Assembly: GCF_002174305.1 (NCBI RefSeq) | Contig: NZ_MIJB01000016.1 | Coordinates: 1-64,000, forward strand | Reading direction: 5' to 3' | Source: Aeromicrobium sp. PE09-221 | Lineage (GTDB): Bacteria; Actinomycetota; Actinomycetes; Propionibacteriales; Nocardioidaceae | DNA: 64,000 bases | In this document: positions 18,794 through 28,432 of the stretch, piece after piece | How positions within the stretch are numbered: position 1 is the first letter of the stretch | Layout: every line of letters starts with the position of its first letter | Notes under the pieces: model-generated | Database searches by the model: none | What the model was told of the DNA's origin: nothing | Seen by the model: only the letters and a program-made list of their open reading frames with translations | Translations under genes and position numbers: made by a program

Positions 18794-19540
18794 ATGGGCG
18801 ATACGATCGAGCGCGTGACTCTCGAACTTCTCCCCGCGGTCGATGTCGCCGACGGCCAGGCCGTCCGGCTGGTGCAAGGCGAGCTCGGCAGCGAGACTGC
18901 CTACGGCGCCCCACTCGATGCCGCTCTGCAATGGCAGAACGACGGTGCCGAATGGATCCACCTGGTGGATCTCGATGCCGCCTTCGGCAAGGGAGACAAC
19001 CGCGAGCTGCTCGCGGAGGTCGTGGGACGTCTCGACATCAAGGTCGAGCTCTCCGGGGGCATCCGCGACGATGCCTCGCTCAAGGCCGCTCTCGCCACCG
19101 GCTGCCGCCGGGTCAACCTCGGTACCGCCGCGTTGGAGGATCCCGAGTGGTGCCGGCGCGCGATCAGCGAATACGGGGACCGCATCGCCGTCGGCCTCGA
19201 CGTGCGCGGCACCCAGCTCGCGGCCCGCGGCTGGACTCGTGAGGGCGGTGATCTCTTCGAGGTGCTCGACCGCCTGGAGCGCGACGGCTGCGCCCGATAC
19301 GTCGTCACCGATGTCACCAAGGACGGCACGCTCCGCGGCCCCAATCTCGATCTCCTGCAGCTGGTGTGCGAGCGTACCGACAAGCCCGTCGTCGCCTCCG
19401 GTGGCGTCTCCAGCGTCGAGGACCTGCGCCAGATCGCCTCGCTCACGACCATCGGTGTCGAAGGAGCGATCGTCGGCAAGGCTCTCTACGCCGGTTCGTT
19501 CACCCTTCCCGAGGCACTCGCGGCCGTCGCGGAGGTCTGA
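18794..19540 (+). CDS. priA: Bifunctional phosphoribosyl isomerase A (HisA/TrpF activity)
   Basis: A 248-aa TIM barrel. In actinobacteria PriA isomerises both ProFAR (histidine pathway) and phosphoribosyl-anthranilate (tryptophan pathway), which explains the absence of trpF beside trpC. Catalytic aspartates are in [10 protein letters not shown] and VTDVTKDGT; the phosphate loop is [12 protein letters not shown] 18794 has GGTGGAGG five bases upstream; GTG 18815 would give the shorter N-terminus usual for the family. The dual role is inferred from family and genome context, not visible directly. Confidence 0.93.
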   Translation: MGDTIERVTLELLPAVDVADGQAVRLVQGELGSETAYGAPLDAALQWQNDGAEWIHLVDLDAAFGKGDNRELLAEVVGRLDIKVELSGGIRDDASLKAALATGCRRVNLGTAALEDPEWCRRAISEYGDRIAVGLDVRGTQLAARGWTREGGDLFEVLDRLERDGCARYVVTDVTKDGTLRGPNLDLLQLVCERTDKPVVASGGVSSVEDLRQIASLTTIGVEGAIVGKALYAGSFTLPEALAAVAEV

Positions 19541-19659
19541 GCGACCGTCGGGTCAACCATCGCCGGTGGATAGCTCGCTCGGTAGCGGCGTGCCCTCGAC
19601 CACCGGGGTTCGACGACGCAGCGGCACTCGATGGGCGACTGCTCACCGCCCGGGTGAGG

Positions 19660-20277
19660 TCAGCAGCCGTCGCGCTGCAGACTCGGTCGGCTGTCGCTGC
19701 CCGTGACCTCCATGAAGGTGACGGGAGTCGTCTCCTCGATCGTGTCCAGAGGGGAATCGAAGAGGATGCCGAGCCAGTTGTCGCCGTCGCTCAGGAACAG
19801 CCCGGTCTGACCGTAGCCGGCCTCGCGCATCTCAGCGGTCTCGTAGACGCCGCGGAAGTCCAGCAGGGTGTTGCCGACCCCGAGGCCCTCGGCATTCGTC
19901 GGGCCCTCCGCCCTGACCCCCATCGAGGCGATGCGGCCGTCGGCGACATAGACATCGAAGGTGTCGTCCAAGGGCGGCTTCCAGGCCAGACCCTGGTCAG
20001 GAGCTCCCTCGCACCGCTCGGGCCCCTCGTTGACGAAGAGACCTGTGGACAGCGCCTCCTCGATCGTCATCCCGACCCTCGCGTCGCCGATGGCGCCGGG
20101 GGCGAGCAGCAGCTCACTGGCCTCGGGAAGGTCCTCGCTCGGCTCGGGAGAGGGCTCCTCACTCGGCTCCGACGTGCTGGGAGCCGGGGTCGTCGGGGCG
20201 GGGTCGTCGTCCCCACCGCCATCGCCGCACGCCGCCAGGACCAGTGCCGCGGCCGCGAGGGCCATGACCTTCCTCAT
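19660..20277 (-). CDS. Putative lipoprotein
   Basis: A 205-aa secreted protein with a lipoprotein signal peptide (MRKVMALAAAALVLAAC, lipobox LAAC). A Pro/Thr/Ser/Glu-rich linker covers about residues 22-55, and a compact C-terminal domain follows, of unknown function. AGGAGG sits correctly before ATG 20277. It lies antisense to the histidine cluster between priA and hisF. Lgt and LspA, both encoded in this window, would process it. Confidence 0.8.
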   Translation of the reverse strand: MRKVMALAAAALVLAACGDGGGDDDPAPTTPAPSTSEPSEEPSPEPSEDLPEASELLLAPGAIGDARVGMTIEEALSTGLFVNEGPERCEGAPDQGLAWKPPLDDTFDVYVADGRIASMGVRAEGPTNAEGLGVGNTLLDFRGVYETAEMREAGYGQTGLFLSDGDNWLGILFDSPLDTIEETTPVTFMEVTGSDSRPSLQRDGC

Positions 20278-20298
20278 CGTTCCTCCTGCTCGCACCGA

Positions 20299-20304
20299 TA
20301 GTCT
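20299..20304 (+). promoter_or_regulatory. -10 element of hisF, leaderless type
   Basis: TAGTCT ends 6 nt before the GTG start of hisF, giving hisF its own leaderless promoter distinct from that of hisD. Confidence 0.55.
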
Positions 20305-20310
20305 CGGACT

Positions 20311-21072
20311 GTGAGCCTAGCCGTCCGCGTGATCCCCTGCCTGGACGTCGACGCCGGCCGCGTCGTCAAGGGCGTCAACTTCGTCGATCTGCGCGATGCG
20401 GGAGACCCGGTCGAGATGGCCCGGGTCTACGACGCCGAGGGCGCCGATGAACTGACTTTCCTCGACATCACGGCCTCGAGCTCGGACCGTTCCACCACGT
20501 ACGACATCGTCGGTCAGACCGCCGAGCAGGTCTTCATCCCGCTCACCGTGGGCGGCGGGGTCCGCACCGCCGAGGACGTCGATCGCCTGCTGCGCGCGGG
20601 TGCGGACAAGGTCGGCATCAACACCGCCGCGATCGCCCGCCCGGCGGTCATCGCGGAGATCGCTCACCGCTTCGGGAATCAGGTGCTCGTGCTGAGCGTT
20701 GACGCCAGGCGTAGCCCTGACCAGCCCAGCGGCTACGAGGTGACCACACACGGTGGCCGCCGCTCGGCCGGTATCGACGCGGTGGAGTGGGTGCGCCGCG
20801 CGACCGAACTGGGGGCAGGGGAGATCTTGTTGAACTCGATGGATGCCGATGGCACCAAGCAGGGCTTCGACCTGGACATGATCCGGGCGGCTCGCGCGGC
20901 CACGCACGTCCCGCTCATCGCCTCCGGGGGCGCCGGGCGTGCCGAGCACTTCGCGCCCGCGGTCGATGCCGGCGCCGACGCGGTCCTCGCGGCCAGCGTG
21001 TTCCACTTCGGAGAGCTCACCGTCGGTCAGGTCAAGGAGGCGCTGCGCTCAGCGGGTCACGATGTCCGCTGA
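20311..21072 (+). CDS. hisF: Imidazole glycerol phosphate synthase, cyclase subunit
   Basis: A 253-aa TIM barrel that, with HisH, makes imidazole glycerol phosphate and AICAR. Catalytic aspartates lie in [14 protein letters not shown] and [12 protein letters not shown]; the phosphate-binding loops are VGGGVRT and IASGGAG. Its last codons overlap the start of the following ABC exporter gene by 11 bp. Confidence 0.98.
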   Translation: MSLAVRVIPCLDVDAGRVVKGVNFVDLRDAGDPVEMARVYDAEGADELTFLDITASSSDRSTTYDIVGQTAEQVFIPLTVGGGVRTAEDVDRLLRAGADKVGINTAAIARPAVIAEIAHRFGNQVLVLSVDARRSPDQPSGYEVTTHGGRRSAGIDAVEWVRRATELGAGEILLNSMDADGTKQGFDLDMIRAARAATHVPLIASGGAGRAEHFAPAVDAGADAVLAASVFHFGELTVGQVKEALRSAGHDVR

Positions 21073-22885
21073 CGCCCCACTGGACTCTCTCGGCAGTGAC
21101 GACACCCGCCGGCTGACCCGCCGGGGCTTCGGCGTCATGGGCGTCGGCATCCGGCGCGAGCCGTGGATGTTCGCGCTCGCCGTGGTGCTCTCGCTGCTCT
21201 TCGGCGTCATGACGGTCGCGGACGCCTGGGTGCTGGGCTGGGCCACCGATCACGTCATCACGCCCTCCTTCGCCGACGGAGAGGTGGCGCGAGGGGGGCT
21301 CTACACCGGGATCATCCTCTTCATCGTCGCGGCGCTGTTGCGGATGATCGGCGTCATCGGGCGTCGGCTCGCCGGCGGCGTCGTGTTCTACCGCCTCGTG
21401 CGCGACGACCGGCTGCGGGTCACGCGCCAGTACCTCCAGCTTCCGTTGCGCTGGCATCACCGGCACCCGGCCGGGCAGCTGCTCAGCAACGCCAATGCCG
21501 ATGTCGAGGCGACGTGGAGCGTGTTCATGCCGCTGCCGATGGCGCTCGGCGTCATCGCGATGCTCCTCGCGGCGATCGGCACGATGGCCGCCGCCGACCC
21601 GGTTCTCACGCTCATCGGCCTGGTCGTCTTCCCGCTGCTCTTCGTCGTGAACGCGGTCTATCAGCGCTGGCAGGGGCCACGGCTGGCCCTCGCGCAGAGC
21701 CTGCGCGGGGATGTGTCGGCCGTCGCCCACGAGTCCTTCGACGGTGCCCTCGTGGTGAAGTCGCTCGGTCGCGAGGGCGACGAGACGGCCCGGTTCGCGC
21801 GGGTCAGCGAGCGGCTCCGCGACGCCAATGTCGCGGTCGGCCGGGTTCGTGCGGTGTTCGACCCCGTCATCGAGGCTCTGCCCAATCTCGGCGTGCTGCT
21901 GGTCATCGGCGTGGGCGCCCAGCGGATCGCCAGTGGCGCGGCGGCGCCCGGTGACGTGGTCCAGGTGGCCTTCCTGTTCACCGTCGTGGCGATGCCGGTG
22001 CGCTCCTTCGGCTGGGTGCTGGGGGAGCTGCCGCGCGCCGTCATCGGCTGGCACCGGGTCCGCCGCGTGCTGGACGATGACGACCACATGCCTTACGGCG
22101 AGCGGGCGCTGCCCGGCAGCGGAGCCGTGCGCCTGGACGTGACCGGTCTCGACTACGCCCATCCCGACGAGCCCGACACCACGGTGCTGCGCGATGTCGA
22201 GTTCAGCGTCCCCGCGGGCCGGGTGGTGGCCGTGGTCGGGTCGACCGGCAGCGGCAAGAGCACGTTGACATCGCTCGTCACTCGTCTCGTCGACGCCGAT
22301 GCCGGTGCGGTGCGCTACGACGGAGTCCGGGTCCAGGAGCTCTCGCAAGCGGCGCTCACGAGCACTGCGGCCCTCGTGGCGCAGTCGACCTTCCTCTTCG
22401 ACGACACCGTCCGGGCCAATATCGTGCTCGACCGGGAGATCCCCGAGGACCGTATCTGGTCGGTGCTGCGCGATGTGCAAGCCGACCGCTTCGTGGCCGA
22501 TCTGCCGCAGGGGCTCGATACGCAGCTCGGGGAGCGCGGCACGAGCCTCTCCGGTGGTCAGCGACAGCGCATCGCGCTGGCCCGCGCGCTCGCGCGGGAG
22601 CCGCGCCTGCTGGTGATGGACGACGCGACGAGCGCCCTCGACCCCGATGTCGAGCAACGCATCCTGCGTGCTCTCGCCGAACGCAGCGAATCCGGATCCG
22701 GCCCGTCCGTGCTGGTCGTGGCCTACCGCAAGGCGACCATCGGTCTCGCCGACGAGGTCATCTTCCTCGCCAACGGCAAGATCGCCGACCGCGGGACGCA
22801 TGCCGAGCTCCGCGATCGCTCGCGTGCCTATCGCAATATCGTCGACGCCTATGACCAGGCCCGTGAGGAGGTCGACCATGAGTGA
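21062..22885 (+). CDS. ABC exporter half-transporter, subunit with degenerate ATP site
   Basis: A 607-aa protein: an N-terminal six-helix exporter domain (about residues 35-330) and a C-terminal ATPase domain. Walker A is GSTGSGKST and the signature is canonical LSGGQRQ. Walker B, however, ends MDDATS (Asp for the catalytic Glu) and the H-loop reads VAYRKAT (Tyr for His). This is the usual degenerate member of a heterodimeric exporter. It overlaps hisF by 11 bp and the next subunit by 8 bp, so it may be translated with hisF. Substrate unknown. Confidence 0.92.
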   Translation: MSADAPLDSLGSDDTRRLTRRGFGVMGVGIRREPWMFALAVVLSLLFGVMTVADAWVLGWATDHVITPSFADGEVARGGLYTGIILFIVAALLRMIGVIGRRLAGGVVFYRLVRDDRLRVTRQYLQLPLRWHHRHPAGQLLSNANADVEATWSVFMPLPMALGVIAMLLAAIGTMAAADPVLTLIGLVVFPLLFVVNAVYQRWQGPRLALAQSLRGDVSAVAHESFDGALVVKSLGREGDETARFARVSERLRDANVAVGRVRAVFDPVIEALPNLGVLLVIGVGAQRIASGAAAPGDVVQVAFLFTVVAMPVRSFGWVLGELPRAVIGWHRVRRVLDDDDHMPYGERALPGSGAVRLDVTGLDYAHPDEPDTTVLRDVEFSVPAGRVVAVVGSTGSGKSTLTSLVTRLVDADAGAVRYDGVRVQELSQAALTSTAALVAQSTFLFDDTVRANIVLDREIPEDRIWSVLRDVQADRFVADLPQGLDTQLGERGTSLSGGQRQRIALARALAREPRLLVMDDATSALDPDVEQRILRALAERSESGSGPSVLVVAYRKATIGLADEVIFLANGKIADRGTHAELRDRSRAYRNIVDAYDQAREEVDHE

Positions 22886-24650
22886 GCCGCGCGACGGCGG
22901 GCTGAAGGTCATCCGCCGTGGACTGTCGATGTCGCCCTCGATCACCGAGGGACTAGGACTGACGATGCTGCTCGCCCTGGTCAGCACCGCCGGCGGAGCG
23001 ATCGTGCCGCTCGTGGTCCGCCGGGCGATTGACGACGGTCTCGCTGGAGGTGGCGGCGTCGACACCGACGCGATCATCCGGTCCGTGAGCATCGCCGCCG
23101 TGGTGATCCTCGCGATCATGGTCACCGGCTGGTGGTCCAAGGTGCGGATCTTCACCTCGACCGAGCGGGGTCTGGCCGAGCTGCGGATCTCGGCCTTCCG
23201 GCACGTCCACGATCTCTCCACGCTCACGCAGAACACGCAGCGCCGCGGCGCGCTGGTGTCGCGGGTGACATCCGATGTCGACCAGATATCGCAGTTTCTG
23301 CAGTTCGCCGGCATGATGATGATCACCAGCGTCGGTCAGATGCTCGTTGCCCTCGTCGTCATGGCGGCACTGTCCTGGCAGCTCACCCTCGTCGTGCTCG
23401 TGGCCTTCGTGCCGTTGGCGCTCGCCCTGAGATTCTTCGCCTCGGCGATGTCGCGGGCCTATGACCGGGTGCGCGCCAGCATCGCGGACATGCTCGCGGT
23501 CATCGCCGAGCCCGTCGTCGGCGCGGCCGTGGTCCGGTCCTATGGAGTCGAGGAGCGCACACAGGAGCGCATCGACCAGGCGGTGCGCACCAACTACCGC
23601 AACAACGTCAGAGCTCAGACGATCACGGCGGGCACCTTCGGCTCGGCCATCATCGTCGGCGGCATCGCCAACGCCGCGGTGCTCGGCATCGGGCTGTGGC
23701 TGGGCATGCTCGATCAGCTGACCATGGGCACGGTCGTGGCCTTCATCTTCCTCGTCGGTCTGTTCACCGGCCCGGCCCAGCAGGCCACCCAGGTGATCGC
23801 CGATGCGCAGAACGCGATCGCCTCGTGGCGTCGGGTGATCGAGTTGTTGGAGACGCCGGCCGATGTGGTCGATCCCGGATCGTCGGGTACGCGGCTCCCT
23901 GATGGCGATCTCGATGCCCGCTTCGTGCAGGTCGAGTTCTCCTATCCGGGAGGCCCTCCCGTGCTCCGCGATATCGAGGTCTCGATCCCCGCGCGGCAAC
24001 GGGTCGCGGTCGTGGGGGAGACCGGATCGGGCAAGACTACGTTCGCCAAGCTGCTGACCCGGCTGATGGATCCCACGCGGGGGCAGGTCCTGCTGAGCGG
24101 GGTCGACATCAGTCAGGTCGGGTTCGCCGACCTGCGACGGCATGTGCTGATGGTGCCGCAGGAGGGCTTCCTCTTCGATGCCACGCTCGGCGAGAACCTG
24201 CGCTACGGCCGTTTCGAGGCCGATGACGAGGAGCTGGTGCAGGCGATCGCCGCTCTCGGCCTGGCTGACTGGTACGCGGGCCTGCCCCGCGGTCTCGACA
24301 CGCCCGTGGGGCAGCGTGGCGAGTCGTTGTCGGCGGGTGAACGGCAGCTCGTCGCGCTCGTCCGCTCGGCCCTGGCCGATCCGGATCTGCTGGTGCTCGA
24401 CGAGGCCACCAGCGCGGTCGACCCGCAGACCGAGCTCCGCGCCACACGCGCGCTTGACCGGCTGCTCGCCGGACGCACGAGCGTCACCATCGCCCACCGG
24501 CTCTCGACCGCCGAGAACGCCGACCGCGTGCTGGTCTTCGACGGCGGACGCCTCGTCGAGGACGGCACGCACGCTGAGCTGGTGGCACTTGGGGGCGTGT
24601 ACGCGCGTCTGCACGCGAGCTGGGTCGCCCAGGCCTCCCTCGACGGCTGA
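22878..24650 (+). CDS. ABC exporter half-transporter, subunit with catalytic ATP site
   Basis: A 590-aa partner of the preceding subunit with the same domain order. It has Walker A GETGSGKTT, Walker B LVLDEATSAVD and a proper H-loop IAHRLST, but its signature is altered to LSAGERQ. Pairing the two chains gives one competent ATP site (this Walker A/B with the partner's LSGGQ) and one degenerate site, as in TM287/288-type exporters. A hairpin repeat follows before hisI. Confidence 0.93.
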   Translation: MSEPRDGGLKVIRRGLSMSPSITEGLGLTMLLALVSTAGGAIVPLVVRRAIDDGLAGGGGVDTDAIIRSVSIAAVVILAIMVTGWWSKVRIFTSTERGLAELRISAFRHVHDLSTLTQNTQRRGALVSRVTSDVDQISQFLQFAGMMMITSVGQMLVALVVMAALSWQLTLVVLVAFVPLALALRFFASAMSRAYDRVRASIADMLAVIAEPVVGAAVVRSYGVEERTQERIDQAVRTNYRNNVRAQTITAGTFGSAIIVGGIANAAVLGIGLWLGMLDQLTMGTVVAFIFLVGLFTGPAQQATQVIADAQNAIASWRRVIELLETPADVVDPGSSGTRLPDGDLDARFVQVEFSYPGGPPVLRDIEVSIPARQRVAVVGETGSGKTTFAKLLTRLMDPTRGQVLLSGVDISQVGFADLRRHVLMVPQEGFLFDATLGENLRYGRFEADDEELVQAIAALGLADWYAGLPRGLDTPVGQRGESLSAGERQLVALVRSALADPDLLVLDEATSAVDPQTELRATRALDRLLAGRTSVTIAHRLSTAENADRVLVFDGGRLVEDGTHAELVALGGVYARLHASWVAQASLDG

Positions 24651-24676
24651 CCCCTCGGCGCGGCCACGATTCGACC

Positions 24677-24732
24677 GACACAGGATGTGATTCCGTGGTC
24701 GTGATAGCAGCCACAGAGTCACATTCTCCGTC
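24677..24732. repeat. Imperfect palindromic hairpin before hisI, possible family 2 relative
   Basis: Arms 24677-24698 and 24711-24732 match at 17 of 22 positions, several mismatches allowing G-T pairs. The cores GGATGTGA and TCACATTCT recall the GGATGTG/CACATCC cores of the family 2 repeats at 63-114 and 31351-31402, but the link is weak. Confidence 0.45.
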
Positions 24733-24779
24733 CACCCGACGCCGACCGAGGGCTGGGCGGCTCAGGAGCGGGGTGGACA

Positions 24780-25133
24780 ATGGATGCCGTGCCCTCGACC
24801 TCCCTCGACCCCCAGGTTTCCGCCCGGCTGAAGCGCGACGACAACGGGCTGGTGCCCGCCGTCGTCCAGGATGCCACGAGCCGTGCTGTGCTCATGCTCG
24901 GCTGGATGGACGACGAAGCGCTGCACCGCACTCTCACCACGGGCCGCTCCACCTTCTGGAGCCGCAGCCGTCAGGAGTACTGGGTCAAGGGTGAGACGTC
25001 GGGTCACACCCAGACCGTGCGCGAGGTCCGGCTGGACTGCGATGGCGACACCCTGCTGGTCGTCGTCGACCAGATCGGACCGGCCTGCCACACCGGTGCC
25101 GCCACCTGCTTCGACGCCGATCGGCTGCGATGA
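24780..25133 (+). CDS. hisI: Phosphoribosyl-AMP cyclohydrolase
   Basis: A 117-aa zinc enzyme that opens the purine ring of phosphoribosyl-AMP in histidine synthesis. This is the single-domain form without the HisE pyrophosphohydrolase, so hisE should be elsewhere. Metal and active-site blocks [18 protein letters not shown] and [12 protein letters not shown] are present. Its stop overlaps the next ATG by 4 nt (ATGA), coupling it to the Trp-associated membrane protein. Confidence 0.95.
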   Translation: MDAVPSTSLDPQVSARLKRDDNGLVPAVVQDATSRAVLMLGWMDDEALHRTLTTGRSTFWSRSRQEYWVKGETSGHTQTVREVRLDCDGDTLLVVVDQIGPACHTGAATCFDADRLR

Positions 25134-25702
25134 ATCCCCGCCGTCTCTACGCCCCGGTGGTCCTCGGCCTCGTCGTGGCCGGGGGCGGCGTCTTCGCCAG
25201 CCTCACCCGGACGTGGGGGGAGACGGTCGTGCGTGCCGAGGGACTCCCGGAGGACCAGATCGCCGTGGCCGGATCCGAGGCGATGCCCGTGGTCTCGGCG
25301 CTCGGCATCGTCCTCCTCGCTTCCGGACTCGCGGTGCTGGCCGGCTCCCGCCGGGTGCGGCAGGTGCTCGGGGTCCTCGTGGCCCTCGTCGCGGCGGGAT
25401 GTCTCGTCTGGGTGGTGGCCGGATCGGGGAATGCCGTGAGCAGTGCCCTGACCTCGGGGGTCCGTGAGTCGGCGTCGTTCACCGGCGACAACGCACCGGA
25501 CGATATCGCCGTCTCTCCCTGGCGTTGGGCGACCGCCGCGGCGCTCGCGCTCGCCCTGGCATGCGGCCTGGCGATCGCGCGATTCGCCGGGTCCTGGCCG
25601 ACCATGTCATCGCGCTACGAGTCGCCCGCCGGTCGGGCTACCACGGAGGACGAGACGGACATGTGGAAGGCATTCGACGACGGCAGGGACCCGACCGAGT
25701 AG
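25130..25702 (+). CDS. Trp biosynthesis-associated membrane protein (TIGR02234 type)
   Basis: A 190-aa protein with four hydrophobic segments (about residues 7-22, 50-66, 76-100 and 130-152) and a hydrophilic tail. It matches the membrane protein that usually follows trpE in actinobacteria. Here trpE is missing and the gene is fused by overlap to hisI instead. Its molecular role is not established. Confidence 0.8.
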   Translation: MNPRRLYAPVVLGLVVAGGGVFASLTRTWGETVVRAEGLPEDQIAVAGSEAMPVVSALGIVLLASGLAVLAGSRRVRQVLGVLVALVAAGCLVWVVAGSGNAVSSALTSGVRESASFTGDNAPDDIAVSPWRWATAAALALALACGLAIARFAGSWPTMSSRYESPAGRATTEDETDMWKAFDDGRDPTE

Positions 25703-25744
25703 GCTGTGCCCGACGTCAGACCCCCAATCTCGAGGAGCCAGCAC

Positions 25745-25945
25745 ATGTCGCACGGATCGTCGCCCGCCGCCTGGACCGCCGTCATCACGAGCCTCGTCGG
25801 TTTCACTGTGGGTGCGGTGGCCCTGATCCCCGAGCCGAACTGGACGATCTTCACGATCGGCTGCGTGCTCGCCGTCGGTGCCGCCCCGCTGGGCAAGATC
25901 ATGTCGATGGCCGGTCTCGGCATCGACCGCCAGAAGCAGCACTGA
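25745..25945 (+). CDS. Small membrane protein, DUF6704 (HGxxPAAW) type
   Basis: A 66-aa protein beginning MSHGSSPAAWTAV, with two hydrophobic segments and a short basic tail. Small proteins with this N-terminus typically sit beside the Trp-associated membrane protein in actinobacteria. GAGGAG precedes the ATG at 25745, and TAGGCT near the end of the previous gene may be a -10. Function unknown. Confidence 0.8.
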   Translation: MSHGSSPAAWTAVITSLVGFTVGAVALIPEPNWTIFTIGCVLAVGAAPLGKIMSMAGLGIDRQKQH

Positions 25946-26448
25946 TGTCCGGGGGCCCGTCCGCGGAGCCCCCGCTCGCGCTCGCCCCGCTGGCCGCCCG
26001 GGCCGGGGCGTGGATCCTCGATCTCGCGGTGGCCGTGCTGGCCGGTGCGGTCGCGTGGTTGCCAGGCCTGTGGATCGTGGCAGCGCGCGGCACCTGGACC
26101 GAACAGGCCGACGGAACCGTCGCTCTCGAGTCCGCTCCCGCGATCGGCCTGCTGCTGCTGGGCCTGGGCGTGATCGTCCAGGTGCTCGCGGCGCTCTGGA
26201 ACCAGGGACTGCGACAGGGACGCACCGGTCGATCGATCGGCAAGTCCAGGCTCGACCTCGCCACGGTCGACGTGCGTGGCGGAGAGCCCCTCGGCGCCGC
26301 CCGCGGGGTCCTGCGCTGGCTGGCGGCGGTCATTCTCGGCTCCCTCTGCCTCGGCACCTATCTCTGGGCGATCGTCGATCCTCGCCGCCGCACGTGGCAC
26401 GACCTGCTCGCCGGATCCGTCGTCGTCCGCGACCCCGCTCCCCGTTGA
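25945..26448 (+). CDS. RDD-family membrane protein
   Basis: A 167-aa protein with the RDD layout: ARAGAWILD in the first membrane segment, a second and a third segment, and a C-terminal WAIVDPRRRTWHDLLAG motif. Its start overlaps the previous stop by one base (TGATG). Its own TGA lies inside the left arm of a family 1 palindrome, which may have supplied the 3' end. Function is unknown; some RDD proteins are implicated in transport. Confidence 0.85.
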   Translation: MSGGPSAEPPLALAPLAARAGAWILDLAVAVLAGAVAWLPGLWIVAARGTWTEQADGTVALESAPAIGLLLLGLGVIVQVLAALWNQGLRQGRTGRSIGKSRLDLATVDVRGGEPLGAARGVLRWLAAVILGSLCLGTYLWAIVDPRRRTWHDLLAGSVVVRDPAPR

Positions 26449-26505
26449 GTGTGACGTTGGGACGGTGGAATGCGCGATTCGGCCGTCCAAATGTCACACT
26501 CAGCG
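26443..26505. repeat. Intergenic palindromic repeat, family 1 copy 3
   Basis: Arms 26443-26465 and 26483-26505 are 23 bp with three mismatches; the left arm CGTTGAGTGTGACGTTGGGA is 19/20 like copies 1 and 2. The RDD stop codon falls inside the left arm, and the DUF2752 promoter begins 18 bp after the right arm. Confidence 0.85.
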
Positions 26506-26522
26506 AGTACTGGCCCGGGTAC

Positions 26523-26528
26523 TAGAGT
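26523..26528 (+). promoter_or_regulatory. -10 element of DUF2752 gene, leaderless type
   Basis: TAGAGT ends 7 nt before the ATG at 26536. Confidence 0.5.
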
Positions 26529-26535
26529 GACACGC

Positions 26536-26958
26536 ATGGCCACCGCGACGATGGAGCGCAGCCGCTGGCAGCTGCTGCGCGGTCCTCTCCTCACCGGGGC
26601 CCTCGGGGCGGCCGCCATCGCGGTGCTCCACCTGCGCGATCCCCACCAGCAGGGCTCCTACGGCACCTGTCCGTTCCTTTTCCTGACCGGCATCCCCTGT
26701 CCGGGCTGCGGCGGTCTGCGAGCGGTCAACCTCGCCACCGACGGTGAATGGACCGCCGCGGTCTCGAGCAATGTCTTCGCGCTGGGCCTGGTGGCCGCGG
26801 CGATCCTGGCGTGGGCGGTATGGCTTGTCCGCCGTGCTCGCGGGCACGATGTGCCGCTCCTGCCCTCCACCGCCACCTGGGCGTGGGTCGTCCTAGCCAT
26901 CGCCGTGGCGTTCTGGATCTTCCGTCTCACCCCGGCGGGAGCCTGGTTCGCCCCGTGA
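26536..26958 (+). CDS. DUF2752 membrane protein
   Basis: A 140-aa protein with three hydrophobic segments and the DUF2752 hallmark FLTGIPCPGCGGLRAV after the first segment. The paired cysteines suggest metal or redox chemistry, but nothing is established for the family. It is often found beside DUF4190 or CD225-like small membrane genes, as here. Confidence 0.88.
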   Translation: MATATMERSRWQLLRGPLLTGALGAAAIAVLHLRDPHQQGSYGTCPFLFLTGIPCPGCGGLRAVNLATDGEWTAAVSSNVFALGLVAAAILAWAVWLVRRARGHDVPLLPSTATWAWVVLAIAVAFWIFRLTPAGAWFAP

Positions 26959-26964
26959 ACACGG

Positions 26965-27003
26965 CGAGGCCGGGAGGAGCGAATGTCGATCCTCCCGGCC
27001 TCG
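26965..27003. terminator. Bidirectional hairpin terminator
   Basis: A perfect 14-bp stem (CGAGGCCGGGAGGA at 26965-26978, pairing with 26990-27003) with an 11-nt loop, between the convergent DUF2752 and DUF4190 genes. Confidence 0.75.
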
Positions 27004-27012
27004 TGATCGTGC

Positions 27013-27433
27013 TCAGTAGGTGGTGCTGGAGTTGAAGTCGAAGGTGAACACGCCGGTCGCGTAGAGCACCAGCGAGATCGCCGAGAGCACGATGCTGATG
27101 AGGCCGAGCCACCAGCCGGCCGTCGCCATGCCGCCGCCCGCCTGGCCGGTCTGGGCGATCTCCTTGCGCGCCATGTTGGCGAGGATGAACGCGGGGATAC
27201 CCGTGAAGAGACCACAGCAGACGATCGACAGGATGCCCAGGATCATCGACCACAGCGCCTTGGTGTTGTTGCCCTGTGGCGCCCCGTATCCCCCCCGGTG
27301 CGTTGTACCCTCCTCCCGGCGGTGGCGGCGGGTACCCGCCGGCCGTGCCTTCGGCGGAACCGTAGGACGGCAGATCGGAGGAGGGCTCATTAGGGTTCTG
27401 GTCGCCGCCCGGCGGCGGGTACTGAGTGCTCAT
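27013..27433 (-). pseudogene. DUF4190 membrane protein gene with a frameshift in a G7 run
   Basis: The start ([17 protein letters not shown]) and a Pro/Gly/Tyr-rich N-terminal region read from ATG 27433, while the two-helix DUF4190 domain (GILSIVCCGLFTGIPAF through TAGWWLGLISIVL) reads in another frame to the stop at 27013. The frames meet at a run of seven cytosines on the plus strand (27280-27286). One base fewer restores a continuous protein of about 140 aa joining APGG to YGAPQGNN. This may be a true frameshift, slippage-prone expression or a sequencing error; coding quality on both sides is good. Confidence 0.8.
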
Positions 27434-27576
27434 GGGAAGAGCCTAGGGTGAAAGAGTCCCGCTGTCTGGTGCCGGGTGATCGTCCGTGGCGACGGGGCGC
27501 GCTGACCGGTCCGATCGCGCGGGTTTACCCTGGTGAGGACCGCCCCGGTGTCACCACGCGAAAGGAGGGGATGGAC

Positions 27577-28392
27577 GTGACCGTACTGGACGACATCCTC
27601 GCCGGAGTCGCCATCGACCTGGAGGCCCGCCAGGCACAGGTCTCCATTGAGGAGCTCAAGGAGCGTGCCGGACGCCAGAACCCGGCCCTCGACCCGATGC
27701 CCGCCTACCGCGCCGACGGTGTCTCGGTCATCGCCGAGGTCAAGCGGGCGAGCCCGAGCAAGGGCGATCTCGCTCCGATCGCCGACCCCGCCGCGCTCGC
27801 CGCGGACTATGCGCGTGGCGGCGCCCACACCATCAGCGTGCTGACGGAGGAGCGCCGGTTCAACGGCTCGATCGCCGATCTGAAGGCGGTCCGCGCTGCC
27901 GTCGACGTCCCGGTCCTGCGCAAGGACTTCATCACCACGTCCTATCAGCTCTGGGAGGCGCGAGCCGCCGGTGCCGATATGGCTCTGCTGATCGTCGCGG
28001 CGCTCGAGCAGCCGGCGTTGGAGAGCTTGATCGAACGGGCGCGTTCGATCGGGCTCACGCCCTTGGTCGAGGTCCACGATGAGGACGAGGTCAAGCGTGC
28101 TGTCGCCGCCGATGCCGATCTGATCGGCGTGAACGCCCGCGATCTCAAGACCCTCGAGGTCGATCGCGGCACCTTCGAACGGGTCGCTCCCAAGATCCCC
28201 GATTCGGTCGTCAAGGTCGCCGAGTCCGGTGTCCGGGGACCGCACGATGTCATCGAGTACGCGCGCTTCGGCGCCGATGTCGTGCTGGTCGGCGAGACGC
28301 TCGTGCGGGGAGAGAACCCGCGCCAGTCGGTCGCGGATCTCGTGGCGGCCGGACAGCATCCGGCGTTGCAACACCGATGGCACGTGTCCTGA
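27577..28392 (+). CDS. trpC: Indole-3-glycerol phosphate synthase
   Basis: A 271-aa TIM barrel that closes the indole ring in tryptophan synthesis; there is no fused TrpF domain, in keeping with PriA. Key blocks are [25 protein letters not shown] and ESGV. GTG 27577 is chosen because AAAGGAGGGG ends 6-8 bases before it and the protein then starts [11 protein letters not shown] as in relatives; ATG 27571 is too close to the ribosome site. TACCCT at 27524 could be a -10. No Trp-rich leader peptide was seen. Confidence 0.95.
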   Translation: MTVLDDILAGVAIDLEARQAQVSIEELKERAGRQNPALDPMPAYRADGVSVIAEVKRASPSKGDLAPIADPAALAADYARGGAHTISVLTEERRFNGSIADLKAVRAAVDVPVLRKDFITTSYQLWEARAAGADMALLIVAALEQPALESLIERARSIGLTPLVEVHDEDEVKRAVAADADLIGVNARDLKTLEVDRGTFERVAPKIPDSVVKVAESGVRGPHDVIEYARFGADVVLVGETLVRGENPRQSVADLVAAGQHPALQHRWHVS

Positions 28393-28432
28393 GCCCTCCC
28401 GTCCCGCTCCACGTCCCACCGAAGGCCCGCCC

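Noticed and set aside
27434..27576. Possible tryptophan leader peptide and attenuator before trpC
   Set aside because: Short frames here contain at most one Trp codon and no convincing terminator/antiterminator pair.
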